Notes: generated from the letters alone by a model not told the origin. Shown: positions 37,025 to 47,207, numbered from the stretch's first letter. The stretch: DNA of 64,000 nucleotides from Laburnicola sp. R22_1 (GCA_014281115.1 JACONQ010000018.1:1116001-1180000), one strand, 5' to 3'. A program made the numbers and translations.

Positions 37025-37432
37025 TAATTATAAGAAATCTAATATTATATATATTAAATTACTTTAAGCTAAAAACAAAACATAATATAAAACTAACCTA
37101 ATAAATATTAATAAATACGCTATTGTAATATAAGTAAGCTTGTAATTAATTTTTCTAAAATAATAACTTTTAACAACTTGTCGCAATTAAGCGCTTTAAC
37201 AATTTTAAGCAATTGCTAAAAAAAGATTAAAAATAATATACTAAATAAGGCAATATTATATATATTAAATTACTTATTACTAAAAACAAAGTATAATATA
37301 TAAAAGACTTATTTTATAATATAAAATCCATTAGCGTATAATAAACTAAGGAGTAATAAATTATTCTAAAATAAGGCGTTTATTATTAACGTTATAACTA
37401 AGTAATAGTAAAACAAAGTTTATATATAAAAT

Positions 37433-37605
37433 AATAGCTTGTATAGAAAATACTAGTTTATATATAAAATACTAGTTTGTATATAAAACAATAGCTTGTA
37501 TATAAAATACTAGTCTGTATATAAAATAATAGCTTGTATATAAAATACTATTATATATAAAACACTAGTATAAAATAATAGTTTAAATACTAGTTTAAAA
37601 CACTA
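37433..37605. repeat. 19-bp satellite, about 7 good units and 3-4 degenerate ones
   Basis: The unit is AGCTTGTATATAAAATACT with alternating AATAAT and AATACT endings. It lies in a 2-kb AT-rich stretch (37025-38342) with no other recognisable content. Confidence 0.75.
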
Positions 37606-38342
37606 GCACGTATAAAAGTTAAAGGCATAATTATACTATATAAAGCTAAGTATTTATTAGTCTAAATTATTTTATATATAGATTGCTAAGTAGACAGTTT
37701 ATTAAAATTAATTAACTAGTTTAACAATACCAACTCGATTACCTTCTTGTCTATTTATATACTTTTCACACTAATAAAATATAAGTATTAAGGAAGATGC
37801 TTATATTCCTATATACTTAGCTATATCCTAGAATTCTATAAGTCCTACTAGTTTTAAAAGTCCTAAAATCCTATAGCTATTAAAATTTCTTAGGACGCTA
37901 ATAATTCTAGAACCTATAACTTAAGTTACATAACATCTTTGTTATAGGTACGCTAGGCTTTAGTAGCTATAAGTGCTAGTGCCCCGCTAAAGATTATATT
38001 AGATTCTAATAAATATAAAGCTAAAAGTAATTTTACTTTAGTAAGCTTTTATTTTATAGTATTACTTATTATCTATTATATAGTTTATACTATAGATTAT
38101 ATAGTGGTATATTAAGTAGTTACTTACCTTTTAGTTTATTATCTAGTTTAAGATTAGACGCAAACAAATAGTCTAAAAGTCTAGACTTTAGAATTTTCTT
38201 TGTCTTATTAATTACTTGTTATTATATAATTTTAGATAAAGAACTATTAGCTTTCTAAAGTAGAACTTAATAAGTTTCTAGTATATATATAGTTACGTAA
38301 ATTTATCTATATAAATAAGCCAAAACCCTAAGTAAGAAAAAG

Positions 38343-38818
38343 TAGGCTGGTAAATGGGTTCGGGGTACCCAGGTTGGGTATAGGGTTAGATTAGAGTTGC
38401 ATAGACTATGGGTATAGGTTAAGTTAGGTCGCACAGACCTTAGATTAGGTTAGATTAATTATATAAGACTCTAAACCTAACCTAACCTATACCTAACCTA
38501 AATACGTAAGACCCTAGCCTAATTACGTAAGACTCTAGCCTAATTACGTAAGACTCTAGCTTAATTTAACTTAGTTTAATATTATTTAAAATATATTTTT
38601 AATTAATTATAATAGCTATTTATCATAGACTAAATAGGTAACCCTAGAGTTAGGTTAGAGTAAGATCTTATATAATCTAGAGTTAGATTAGGGTTAGATT
38701 AGATTACGTAAGACTCTAATTCTAATCTAACCCTACTTATATAAGACTCTAACCTTAACCTAACCCTACTTACGTAAAACTCTAACTCTAACCTAACCTA
38801 TACCTATTTGCCAGCCTA
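38343..38818. repeat. Palindromic element built of telomere-like repeats
   Basis: Ends TAGGCTGGTAAATGGG and CCTATTTGCCAGCCTA are inverted copies. Between them are degenerate TTAGGG/TTAGGTT-type units on the left half and CCTAAC/CCCTAA-type units on the right, interspersed with TACGTAAGACTCTA. A half copy lies at 61919-62110. No coding capacity. Confidence 0.72.
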
Positions 38819-40228
38819 AGAAAAAGTATCTAAGTTAGTTATCTTACTATTTATCTTAAGAATACTATCTACCTTATTATATAAGTATTTTTATACTTAT
38901 TATATTACTACCTACCTACCTTCTACTATAATACCTAATCTATTTTAATAATTATCTTTTTACGCTCTTTTTAATTACGAAGTAGAGAGCTCTACTTTTT
39001 TTATATTATTTAAAATAAAACCCTTTATTATTCTACTCTTAGGTAGTTAATTTACAATATATATATAGTGTTATTTAATTTATTTAGAAGTAGAGTAATA
39101 AAAGCTTTTCCTTATAGTATTATACTATACACTAAAACTTCTACAATATTTCTCTTTCTAATAAAGGCTTTTTATGTTTTTTTATTGCGAGTAAGGGGTT
39201 TCTAATAAAAATATTATAATAATAGTAGTTATGGTCTTAACTAAGACTCTCAGGTACTTTATAGTTGAATTACATAATTAAGAAACTTTTTAATTTTAGA
39301 AATAACGTAGTTATAGGCAATTATTACCTATATCTAGTTTAGCAGCTTTTAAATATTGTTTAACTACTTAGCACCTTTCTAATTACACTCCTTTAGCTTC
39401 TAAAGAAACTTATTATTATCTATATTATTAAGTAGCTTTATTAGGTTCCTCCTCTACTGCGTAATATATTCTAGATTTGTCTTAGTCTATTAAGTGGTTC
39501 CTATACGCATTATTAATATATATATAATCTAAGCTAGTAAATAGTAGCACAGACTATATATGTGTATTATATAGTAATCTAGTATATGTAACTTAACTAA
39601 AAGCTTATTACTATTAACTATCTTAGGCTTTATCTTCTTTTTAGTAATAATTACAAGCTTATTAATTATTTTTTAAGAAATATAAGAAGGGGTTTATAGT
39701 AAATTAGGCGTATGTAAGATTAAACTTTAATTTGTAGTGTAGTTGCATTTTTATCTTATTTAATTTAGCTATAGTTATTAGTTATAGTAGTGCGTAAGAT
39801 AGTAGTAGAATTAGGCTCTTTTTATATAGCTAATAAGCACCCTAACTTTATTACTACTTATATAGGTAAGATAAGTTACTACTTAATAATAGTTCTAAAC
39901 TATAGTTAAGATAATCCTACTAGTATGCGCAATAGCCTTATAGGGTGCTAAATAATAAGCGCGTTATTAACTTAATTACGTATATTTAAGATTTCTTTTG
40001 CTAAGAGTTAGTATATAGAGAAATAGGCTATAGCTAGTTATTTCTTTTACTAAAGTATAGCTGCAGAATACGGCTTTGTTTACAAAAGAAATTGTAGTTA
40101 TCCCTTCTATGCTATAGATATATAAAAGTATTTTAAGGTATTAAGAAAAAGAGTTATAGTATAGTTATAAAATATAGCTTTATTTAAAACAAAGCTATAG
40201 TTTTATTATATATATATATATAATTCTT
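38819..40228. other. RIP-mutated DNA, repeat fragments only
   Basis: Contains a foldback-B arm at about 38955-39060 and a family A tail at about 39180-39235; the rest is degenerate AT-rich DNA with no recognisable coding or RNA gene. Confidence 0.6.
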
Positions 40229-40536
40229 TGTTTAATGACCTTTTTACACTCTTTTTAATTACTAAGGGGCTCTACTTTTTTATTATATTATTTAAGATAA
40301 AAGCCTTTGTTGGTTTACCTCTAGATAGATAATTTAATAACACATATGTGTGGCGTTAATTAAATCTACTTAGGAGTAGGATAATAAAGGCTTTTATCTT
40401 AAATAATATAATATCTAGAAGAGAAATATCGCAGACCTTTTGGTATACAGTACAACGCTATAAGAGAAATCTGTTAAATAATATAATAAAAAAAGCAAAG
40501 CCTCTTACTTAGTAATTAAAAAAGTTATAAAAAGGT
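40229..40536. repeat. Foldback family B, complete copy with both arms
   Basis: The left arm (CCTTTTTACACTCTTTTTAA ... AAAAGCCTTTG) and right arm (AAAGGCTTTTATCTTAAAT ... GTTATAAAAAGG) pair over about 100 bp each around a TATGTG centre. The right arm carries an unrelated insert of about 70 bp (40427-40490) that also occurs near 18855-18905. No coding capacity; a MITE-like foldback element. Confidence 0.75.
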
Positions 40537-40544
40537 AAATATGT

Positions 40545-40844
40545 TGAATGGGTACTCTACAGCTAGCTGTATAGACATCGAATTCTAATCCTCTATACTG
40601 GCAAGCGTGGAGGGTGTACGGGGCGATCGTACGAGGAAAGGAAATAACATAACAGAACGACTTGGTATTGATTGCTTGTCTCTAGAGAGGGTGCGGATGG
40701 AAAGGAGAAGATCTTGCGGCGCACGGGCCGCGGCGCACGGGCATCACGTGATCCCCACGTGATGCCATCGTGCGGCAATATTGAAACCTCAACACCCTCA
40801 GGTGCCCTTGCCCGTACGGTGTACGGACAAAATAGCTATATTAA
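40545..40844. other. Small GC-normal islet between repeats
   Basis: About 300 bp of un-RIPped DNA flanked on both sides by RIPped elements. It contains a 10-bp perfect dyad, GCATCACGTG at 40741-40750 and its inverse ending at 40765, each with a CACGTG core. Overlapping frames of 60-85 codons exist on both strands, but none is convincing. Confidence 0.5.
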
Positions 40845-41105
40845 AGATCTTTGTTATGTGAAGATTCTAACTAAGGTTAAGTCTGCACTATACACAAAGA
40901 GGAGTATAATAGGAGATACTAAAATCTAGTATCTAGTATATAGTAGTAGTAACAAAATATATACAAAATATTAATAATTATATTATTAACTTTCTATATA
41001 CTAGCAAAAATATTATTAAAGAAATTATCGATTACGTAACACGGTGGTTAGTTAAACAGCCGGCTCGGGATTACGTGATATTACGGATTAACTCCGAGGG
41101 AGAAG
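40845..41105. repeat. Internally deleted family D element, mildly mutated
   Basis: It combines the outer start of D (AAGATTCTAACTAAGGTTAAG) with its CTCGGGATTACGTGATATTA ... ATTAACTCCGAGGGAGA end in 261 bp, skipping most of the 1.3-kb unit. It retains more CpA and CpG than the other D copies and is the best guide to the unmutated ends. Confidence 0.6.
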
Positions 41106-41631
41106 ATAAATAGCTATATATATAATATTAATTTAATCTATTTAAATATAGAATAATAAAGAGACATATTTTAAATAATATAAAAAATATTAATTTTACT
41201 TTTTCTATATATAGTGTAAACTTAACCTTAGTTAGAATCTTTATATAATAAAGATTTTTAAAAAAAAATCTTTTACTTAGTAATTAAAAAGAATATAAAA
41301 TAATAATTATATGGCTTTATTTTATATACCTAGGAGTAGGACAACAAAGGCTTTTATCTTAAATAACATAATAAAAAAGTAGAGCCCCTACTTAGTAATT
41401 AAAAAGGCGTAAAAGGTAATAAAAAAATTATAAAATAAGTAATATAGCTACAACTTCTTTTTATTAATATTTTAAAGTATATTTTTAAATTTATATATAT
41501 TATTTAATTACTACCTAAAAGAATAATAATAAAGGCTTTTATCTTAAACATTATAATTAAAAAGCAAAGCCCTCTACTTAGTAATTAAAAACAGTGTAAA
41601 AAGGTAATTATATTTTTTAGTCTTTGATTTT
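41106..41631. repeat. Foldback-B arms in RIP-mutated DNA
   Basis: Inverted-orientation arms lie at about 41325-41420 and 41510-41610, each with AAAGGCTTTTATCTTAAA and ACTTAGTAATTAAAAA. The remainder is AT-rich without other content. Confidence 0.6.
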
Positions 41632-41717
41632 AGTATAGTATTAATTTAACTAGCTCTTTTAACTATTCTAGCTATCTCTAATAGGTTAGTCCTATAAGAC
41701 CGTGTACTACCCTTATA
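41632..41717 (-). repeat. Family C LTR fragment
   Basis: Only the terminal 86 bp of the LTR, ending GTACTACCCTTATA where the full copy has GTACCGCCCTTACA. It abuts the full LTR to its right. Confidence 0.6.
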
Positions 41718-41996
41718 GTACTTACTAGCCTTTCTATTAAGCATACTCTATTACCTTTTTTTACACCTTATTTTCTCTATTTCTATTTTTTACCTCTCTA
41801 AAAGCGCCTTTCTTAATTAGTATTAGCGTAGTAGTTAGTATAGGCCTATACCCTATACTACCCTTTATATAAAAAAGGGCCCCCTATATCTCTTTCTTAT
41901 CTACTATCTTAGAATAGTATTAATTTAACTAGCTCTTTTAACTATTCTAGCTGTCCCTAATAGGTTAGCCCTGTAAGGCCGTGTACCGCCCTTACA
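41713..41996 (-). repeat. Family C LTR, full length, at the border of the gene island
   Basis: The reverse complement of the LTR at 46921-47207. It ends GCCCTTACA at 41996 and is little mutated at this end. Its terminal part can form a hairpin (CTGTAAGG ... CCTTACAG, 41971-41997). GC-normal host DNA starts immediately after it. Confidence 0.7.
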
Positions 41997-42523
41997 GACT
42001 CGAACTAGGTTAGAATCTCCCACAACGACGGTTATTTAAAACATACATACCCTACCAAGAAAAACACATGCATGCACAAATACCATAATTCCCATCCATC
42101 CATTCACGCATCCATCCCTACTCTATCTATATCCAGAAAAACCCCAACAACCACCCAAATCCCAAGCTATGCACTACACGAGTGGGGAAAGAAAATGGGA
42201 TACATGCTCGCAGGCCTACTCTCGCTCTCTCCCTCCACCCACAACCACAACATAACACACCATCTACACATGTCCCCAAGAACAATCATGATACAAAAGC
42301 CACCCTCTTGCAAAAAGGTATCCATCTCCCCTGCGAAGCGGACAATATGCCATGCCAGATGATACGCCAGAACAACGCCATGCATGAAGTAGTAGTAGGT
42401 AAATAAACGCCGAGCCCAAATCAGGGTATTTTCGTTATCAAACGTCCTGTCTTCTCTCTCCGCCTTCCCGAGTGAGTCCATGGGTTCGCGTCCGTCTCCT
42501 CGAGCGAGTTAATGTTTTCCCCT
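41997..42523. other. GC-normal 3' flank of the glycosyltransferase gene
   Basis: Normal composition. Open frames of 70-104 codons lie on both strands (42167-42481 minus is the longest), with no recognised domain. It probably contains the 3' untranslated region of the gene ending at 42524. Confidence 0.5.
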
Positions 42524-43985
42524 TCATTGTACGGTTGGTTTTACCCAAGTCGCGTCCTCACACGTGTCGTTAATGTCGCTCTCCTCATCCACTTTGAAGC
42601 CGAGCTCCGCCATCTTCTTCAGGTCCCATCCGCTGGTGAAGGAGCCCTGGCCGCCGTTTTCACTGTCGACGGCGTTGCCGAGCTTGATCGAGTTGGCCCA
42701 GCGGCAGACGGTTTGGGAGTACGACCATTGGAGGCAGTTGCGGTCTTTTTCGCATTCGAAGCCGCAGGAACCGGCGTTCTTATGGGCCGGGCGGTCGTTG
42801 GGTACGGGGGCTATGGAGAGGTTGTCCCACCATTCTCGGCTGGGGCCTTCTTTGAGGTGGGCGTGGGTGTATGCGAGGAGGGAAGAGTACACGAATGGTT
42901 TCTGGAAAAGTTAGAAGACGTTTGACAGCGTAAGGAGGAATGTGGCATGCCTGGTTGTAGGGCCTTGTCCGCTCCCACTTCCACAAGGATTCCATCTGCT
43001 CGGGTGATATTCTGTGAAGGGAGAGCAGGGGCACACACCACCTGTCTCGGTCGACGGATATGTCCTTGAGCTCCTCGCCAGAGAAGGTCGGATACAGGGC
43101 CTCAAGCTTTACGCCGGTGCTGTTCCGGATTGCATAGCCGAGCACGGCATCTCCGCAGCAATCGTCCTTGACCATGGCTTCATAGCGGACCGCCAGTTTT
43201 GTGTCAGGGCGATCGCTTGCGGTGCCTTCCGTCTTGGGCACGTACAGCTTCTTCATCAGCCCCTGGGAGATGACAATGCCAGCACCGCCATAGGCAAACC
43301 ATCGGTTGTCGGAGCCGGGGGCGGGCGCGCCCAGATAGTGCGGTTCGGACGGATCGAGCTGGTCGAGTAGGCGGAAGAGGGTGTCCCAGAAGAAGTAGAC
43401 GTCGGACTCGAGGAAGACGTACCACTTGGCGTCGGGGTTCACGGCGTAGGCCTTGTCGACCATGGGCAGGAACTTGAAGCGGTCCAGCCTCCAGCCGGCC
43501 TGCGAGTACGTCACCTTGTCGCCCTCGGCGTGGGCCTTTTTGTTGTCGGTGTAGACCTTGAAGTCGTGGTTGTCCTGGGCATACGAGAGGGGCAGCTCGG
43601 CGAGGATGTCGACGACATGGCGGTCGGCGATGTTCTGGTCGTGGTCCGAGACGATGAGCGGGTGCGGGATGCACGAGGTGACGGTGGCGAGATGGGCGTT
43701 GAGCTTGGGGCCGTCGGCGGCGCCCGTCTTGAGCACGACCTGGATGTCGTCGAGCTGCTTGGTGGGGAAGTTCTCGCAGAAGTCGGCGTCGCCGCCGGGC
43801 TTGTGCCTGAGCGGCGGGAAGAAGCTCTTGGTGTTGGCCTTGTAGTGGACCGACGACGAGGGGGCGTTGGCGTGCGAGCGGCGGCGGGTGAGGGTCAGGA
43901 CGAAGAAGACGAAAAGGAGGCCGGCGAGCAGCACGCGGGCCGGGCGGCGCGAGAGGCGCAGCGGCAGCGCGGTGAGGATGGCCAT
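42524..43985 (-). CDS. Fringe-like glycosyltransferase (GT31-type), type II membrane protein
   Basis: Two exons, 42951-43985 and 42524-42901, are joined by a 49-bp intron (42902-42950) that starts GC instead of GT, giving 470 residues. Residues 17-33 are a single membrane anchor after a short basic N-terminus, as in Golgi glycosyltransferases. The core contains KWYVFLESDVYFFW (187-200), whose E193-S-D195 stands at the metal-binding DxD position, and WFAYGGAGIVIS (229-240), a typical Fringe-family acceptor/donor loop. LSLHRIS (321-327) is the conserved His strand. The second exon adds a Cys-rich tail (CGFECEKDRNCLQWSYSQTVC) like a PAN/apple module. It probably transfers a sugar, likely galactose, to secreted glycans; the exact linkage is unknown. 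Confidence 0.85.
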
Positions 43986-44423
43986 GAGGGCGTCCGGGGC
44001 GCGCAGTGGGCTACTGGGAGGTTCGTCGCTGGCGCATGGCCGCTGCTGTCCATGGCATCGCGGTGAAGAATTTCAGGGAGAGGCGGTTGAGGCGCGCAGG
44101 CAGCCACGCCGGGCCGTGCGCCGGCCACAGCGCTCGACACTGCTCGACACCGCTCGACGCTGCTCGACACCGCGTATGTGTCAGACTCTTTTGAGATGGC
44201 GACATAAAGCAGGCGTTTGCCATGGCAGTCATTCTCATTGATACCTATCGTAAGAATTACGAGCCGTGCAGACGCCCTGGACGAAAGCTCCTGCGGCGTT
44301 AACCCCTCCAATGACCCATCCAGTCTCGTGCTACCTATTCCGCCCCTCTTTCTCCACGCTATCTCGAACGTTGAACCCTACTTGTCCCCAATCACGTCGC
44401 TAATGAGGCCTTCTCGGTGGTGA
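43986..44423. promoter_or_regulatory. Upstream region of the glycosyltransferase gene, with a 10-bp minisatellite
   Basis: GC-rich intergenic DNA between two minus-strand genes, so it holds the 5' region of one and the 3' region of the other. At 44131-44170 there are four tandem 10-mers (CGCTCGACAC, TGCTCGACAC, CGCTCGACGC, TGCTCGACAC), about 145 bp upstream of the start codon. Confidence 0.5.
44131..44170. repeat. Four tandem 10-bp units (YGCTCGACRC)
   Basis: Perfect register over 40 bp; the units differ at one or two positions. Confidence 0.9.
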
Positions 44424-45215
44424 TTAGGCTGGCCGGAACGCCAACGAATCCGCTGTCCAAGACCCTCTGTTCTCTTCACTCTGGTCTCCGACCTCGTCTG
44501 CATGGGGCATGAAGGTGTCATGCTCGGCATCCTCCTCGCCGTTGTTGGAGGTGTCTTTATCGGCGTCGGAGTCGAGGACAATTTCGTTAGATTTATTATT
44601 CACCACTGGGTTGTTGTGGCCATCTTGGTGCCCTTCGCCGGCATCAGGCCCCCCGGCACCACGCCTGTTGACCTCTCCATTGCCGTTCCTGCCCTCGTTT
44701 CTGTCCTCGGTGCCGTCATCATCCTCCTCGCGCTTCCTCTTTCTACCACTCCCATCCCTCAAATGAACCCCCAGCTTCCACGCCATCCTCTTCTCCACCT
44801 CCAACATCAAAGCACCCAGCGCCTGCTCCCTCGTGTGCCCCAGCATATACGGATACAATGGGTTTGCACCCACCCTTCCATCCCTCTCGATTACCGACGC
44901 AACGAACAGGGTCCTGGCGGTGTCGTAGCCGACGTATACTTGGGCGGTTCGGGACTCGCTTCGTGCTCGGCTTTCGATGTAATTTATCGTGTTTACTTCC
45001 GCCGTGGTTAGGAGATTGGGGGCTGGTCGTTGGTGGGGTGGGGGTGGAGGGACAAAGGTCGCATCAGCTGCTGGTGTGGGGAATCCTGGGAGGAAGCTTG
45101 TTCCGGGGGTTGGAAGGAAGGTTGGAAGGGGGCCGGGGGCACTTGTTCGGCGGTTGCGGGAGGGAGCTGGTCGGGAGAGGATGAAGCTGTTGGGTGATGG
45201 GGTTGATGGATGCAT
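44424..45215 (-). CDS. Hypothetical protein with acidic C-terminus and basic cluster
   Basis: I do not recognise this family. The frame is open from 45518, but I start at the ATG at 45215 (MHPSTPSPNSFILSRP, 263 residues), since the upstream part is a low-complexity translation of probable 5' UTR. Residues 1-75 are rich in Pro and Ser. A compact segment follows (NLLTTAEVNTINYIESRARS ... YVGYDTARTLFVASVIERDG ... EQALGALMLEVEKRMAWKLG), mixing strands and helices like a small folded domain. Then comes GRKRKREEDDD, a likely nuclear localisation signal, and a highly acidic disordered tail. A nuclear role is possible but unproven. It uses no introns and is co-oriented with both neighbours. Confidence 0.7.
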   Translation of the reverse strand: MHPSTPSPNSFILSRPAPSRNRRTSAPGPLPTFLPTPGTSFLPGFPTPAADATFVPPPPPHQRPAPNLLTTAEVNTINYIESRARSESRTAQVYVGYDTARTLFVASVIERDGRVGANPLYPYMLGHTREQALGALMLEVEKRMAWKLGVHLRDGSGRKRKREEDDDGTEDRNEGRNGNGEVNRRGAGGPDAGEGHQDGHNNPVVNNKSNEIVLDSDADKDTSNNGEEDAEHDTFMPHADEVGDQSEENRGSWTADSLAFRPA

Positions 45216-45775
45216 GGTGGGTGATTTGGGTTTGTGGTTGACGTTGGGGCGGTGTAGAGATCGGGGAGCGGGTATGGTATGGTATGCTGGGGGGAAGTAT
45301 GTCGTCTTGTTGATGATGATGTTTGTGTGGGGGAGAGCATGGCGTGGGCGGTTCGGGTTTGTATCGCGAGGTAGTGCGTGGACGTGGTTGCCGGTTTTCT
45401 TTCTGCGGGAAGTGGCCTTGTGCACTGCGGGAAGGTGCGAACTGTGGGGTTGTATGGGCACGCATGCACACGGCATGTACGTCCATTCTCGGTTTTTGTC
45501 CTGCGGCTGTAACATCAATGCAAACGTTTTTTCTTGGCAGGTTGGTAACCTTCGAGCAGCTAAGGCACATGATACTTATAGGGGGAAATAGGCGCGTAGG
45601 GGGGCGTACGGGTGTAGTATGTGGGTAAGTTTTGGAGGAAACAAAAATTGTTATTGCACGTCAAGCTTGCTTTCGCATTCCACGGTTGAGGAGTGACCAT
45701 GCATCCTAGACTACAAATAACGCCAACAATGCCAAACCGACTTGAACAGACGTTGAAATTCCTCTCATCAACCAT
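45216..45775. other. Intergenic DNA between the hypothetical gene and the chitosanase
   Basis: GC-normal. It contains the probable 5' UTR/promoter of the hypothetical gene and the 3' region of the chitosanase, both on the minus strand. No separate gene could be supported: the 200-codon plus-strand frame 44989-45591 is the opposite strand of the hypothetical gene and its leader. Confidence 0.5.
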
Positions 45776-46606
45776 CTACAACCTCGCGCGCATAACCCTA
45801 CTCTTCGCCTGCCCAGCGGCAACCTTCTGCACAAGCGCGTCCCCAATCTCCGCCAACGACGCCTCAAACTCCTCCGCACTCCCTGCCCCCCAATTAGCAT
45901 CCTTCGCCACAGCCTCCTCGCCCGGAAAAGCCAAATACAACACATCATGATCCCCGTGCCCAGCATTCCCACTCAACCCCTCATTAGGAAAACACTGCTT
46001 CGCCAACGAAAGCGACGTCTCCCCCGTGACCTTCCCCCCATTAACATCGCCCCAAACCCCATACACCAACTTCTCGCCACACACAACCGCAACTACAGAC
46101 AGCGGCAGGATACCCGCGTCGCTCTGCGGGTCGAACGACTCGCCGCCGTCGCCTTCGTCGGCGCTGTTGTCGTTCCCCAGAACCACGAAGTTGTGCATAT
46201 GCGTGTTTAAGTCGTCGATAGCGCCGCTGGAGTACTCTTGCACGAGGTCCTTGAACGCCGTCATGGACTGCCCGGTGGGATCGTCGCCGCAGTCGCCGGT
46301 GCCCATTCCCGCGCCGTCGCAGTCAATGTCGACGTCCGCGTAGCCGTTACATGTGTCTTTGAGGTAAACGGCGCCGGAGGCGTCATCTTTGCAGTAGACG
46401 GTGTCGGCATCGCCTTGGCCGGAGGAGTATGGGATGGAGATGGGGTTGGCGCAGCCGTCCTGGGTTGCGGTTAGTGAGTGGTAGAGGCAGGGAGTGAAGG
46501 GGGTGTTTACTTTGTGGGTTTCGTAGAAGGTCTGGAGGTTTGATGGGACTTCGCGGCAGGCTGCTACGCTGGCGAGAAGGATAGCGATGGAAGCTGTGGA
46601 GCGCAT
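45776..46606 (-). CDS. Secreted endo-chitosanase, glycoside hydrolase family 75
   Basis: This enzyme hydrolyses beta-1,4 linkages in chitosan outside the cell. It is a single exon of 276 residues. The start at 46606 gives a clear signal peptide (MRSTASIAILLASVAAC); the frame is open to 46726, but the added residues are not signal-like. The GH75 fold is shown by VYGVWGDVNGG (181-191) and GETSLSLAKQCFP (195-207). D187 and E196 correspond to the catalytic Asp/Glu pair known from the Fusarium solani enzyme. GHGDHDVLYLAF (216-227) is the conserved C-terminal strand. Cysteines at 40, 52, 72, 86, 96 and 106 suggest disulfides. The loop between the catalytic residues is about four residues shorter than I recall for F. 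solani. It may serve cell-wall remodelling or attack on chitosan-bearing fungi. Confidence 0.9.
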   Translation of the reverse strand: MRSTASIAILLASVAACREVPSNLQTFYETHKVNTPFTPCLYHSLTATQDGCANPISIPYSSGQGDADTVYCKDDASGAVYLKDTCNGYADVDIDCDGAGMGTGDCGDDPTGQSMTAFKDLVQEYSSGAIDDLNTHMHNFVVLGNDNSADEGDGGESFDPQSDAGILPLSVVAVVCGEKLVYGVWGDVNGGKVTGETSLSLAKQCFPNEGLSGNAGHGDHDVLYLAFPGEEAVAKDANWGAGSAEEFEASLAEIGDALVQKVAAGQAKSRVMRARL

Positions 46607-46861
46607 CTTGATGAATTGAATAGAATTGTTGGAACTTGTAATGGTGGTGGTGGTAGAAAAACAATAAGGGCTATAAATGAAGCTATATGGAATGTGGATG
46701 CAGGTAAGGCTGAAGTATTCGCCCAAGCTGGTGTCTATTCAGCCTTTCAAGCCACCCACTCAAGCTTTATACCTACCCGTCTTCCCCCCACACAGTATTA
46801 TTTATAGCCTTTTTTTATTTATTTATATTAATTTATAGTTAACCTAACCTTTTATAAATTA
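46607..46861. promoter_or_regulatory. Upstream region of the chitosanase gene
   Basis: GC-normal to about 46800, then AT-rich. Within 260 bp of the start codon a foldback-B element begins, so the promoter is short or includes transposon-derived DNA. No specific site was recognised. Confidence 0.45.
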
Positions 46862-46920
46862 TAAATTCACGCTCTTTTTAATTACTAAGCAGGAGGCTCT
46901 GCTTTTGTTATTATGTTATT
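46862..46920. repeat. Foldback family B, left arm (split by element C)
   Basis: CGCTCTTTTTAATTACTAAG, then the GGAGGCTCTGC dyad, ending ATGTTATT. The remainder of this element is at 50642-50860. TTATT at 46916-46920 is the left target duplicate of element C. Confidence 0.8.
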
Positions 46921-47207
46921 TGTAAGGGCGGTACACGGTCTTATAGGGCTAACCTATTAGGGACAGCTAGAATAGTTAAAAGAGCTAGTTAAATTAATAC
47001 TATTCTAAGATAGTAGATAAGAAAGGGATATAGGAGGCCTTTTCTTATATAGAGGGTAGTGTAGAACATAGGCCTACGCTAACTGCTACACTAATACTAA
47101 CTAGAAAAGGCGCTTTTAAAAAGGTAAAATATATAAATAGAAGAAATAAGGTATAAAAGAAAGGTAATAGAGCGTGTTTAGTAAAAAGGCTAGTAAGTAC
47201 TATTATA
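46921..47207 (+). repeat. Family C 5' LTR, 287 bp
   Basis: Begins TGTAAGGGCGGTACACGG; ends TACTATTATA, with terminal CA read as TA. Confidence 0.78.

Noticed and set aside
37433..37605. CRISPR-like array
   Set aside because: Contiguous 19-bp units without unique spacers in a eukaryotic genome.
38343..38818. True telomere or chromosome end
   Set aside because: Repeats are degenerate, run in both directions within defined inverted ends, and DNA continues on both sides.
42167..42481. 104-codon minus-strand frame with hydrophobic stretches
   Set aside because: Most likely the 3' untranslated region of the glycosyltransferase gene; no homology recognised.
42512..44066. Long plus-strand frames (up to 178 codons) opposite the glycosyltransferase
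   Set aside because: Shadows of a GC-rich coding strand; the minus-strand product has clear family motifs and a membrane anchor.
44989..45591. 200-codon plus-strand open frame
   Set aside because: It is the opposite strand of the hypothetical gene's N-terminus and leader; the GC-rich composition keeps it open and it has no domain-like features.
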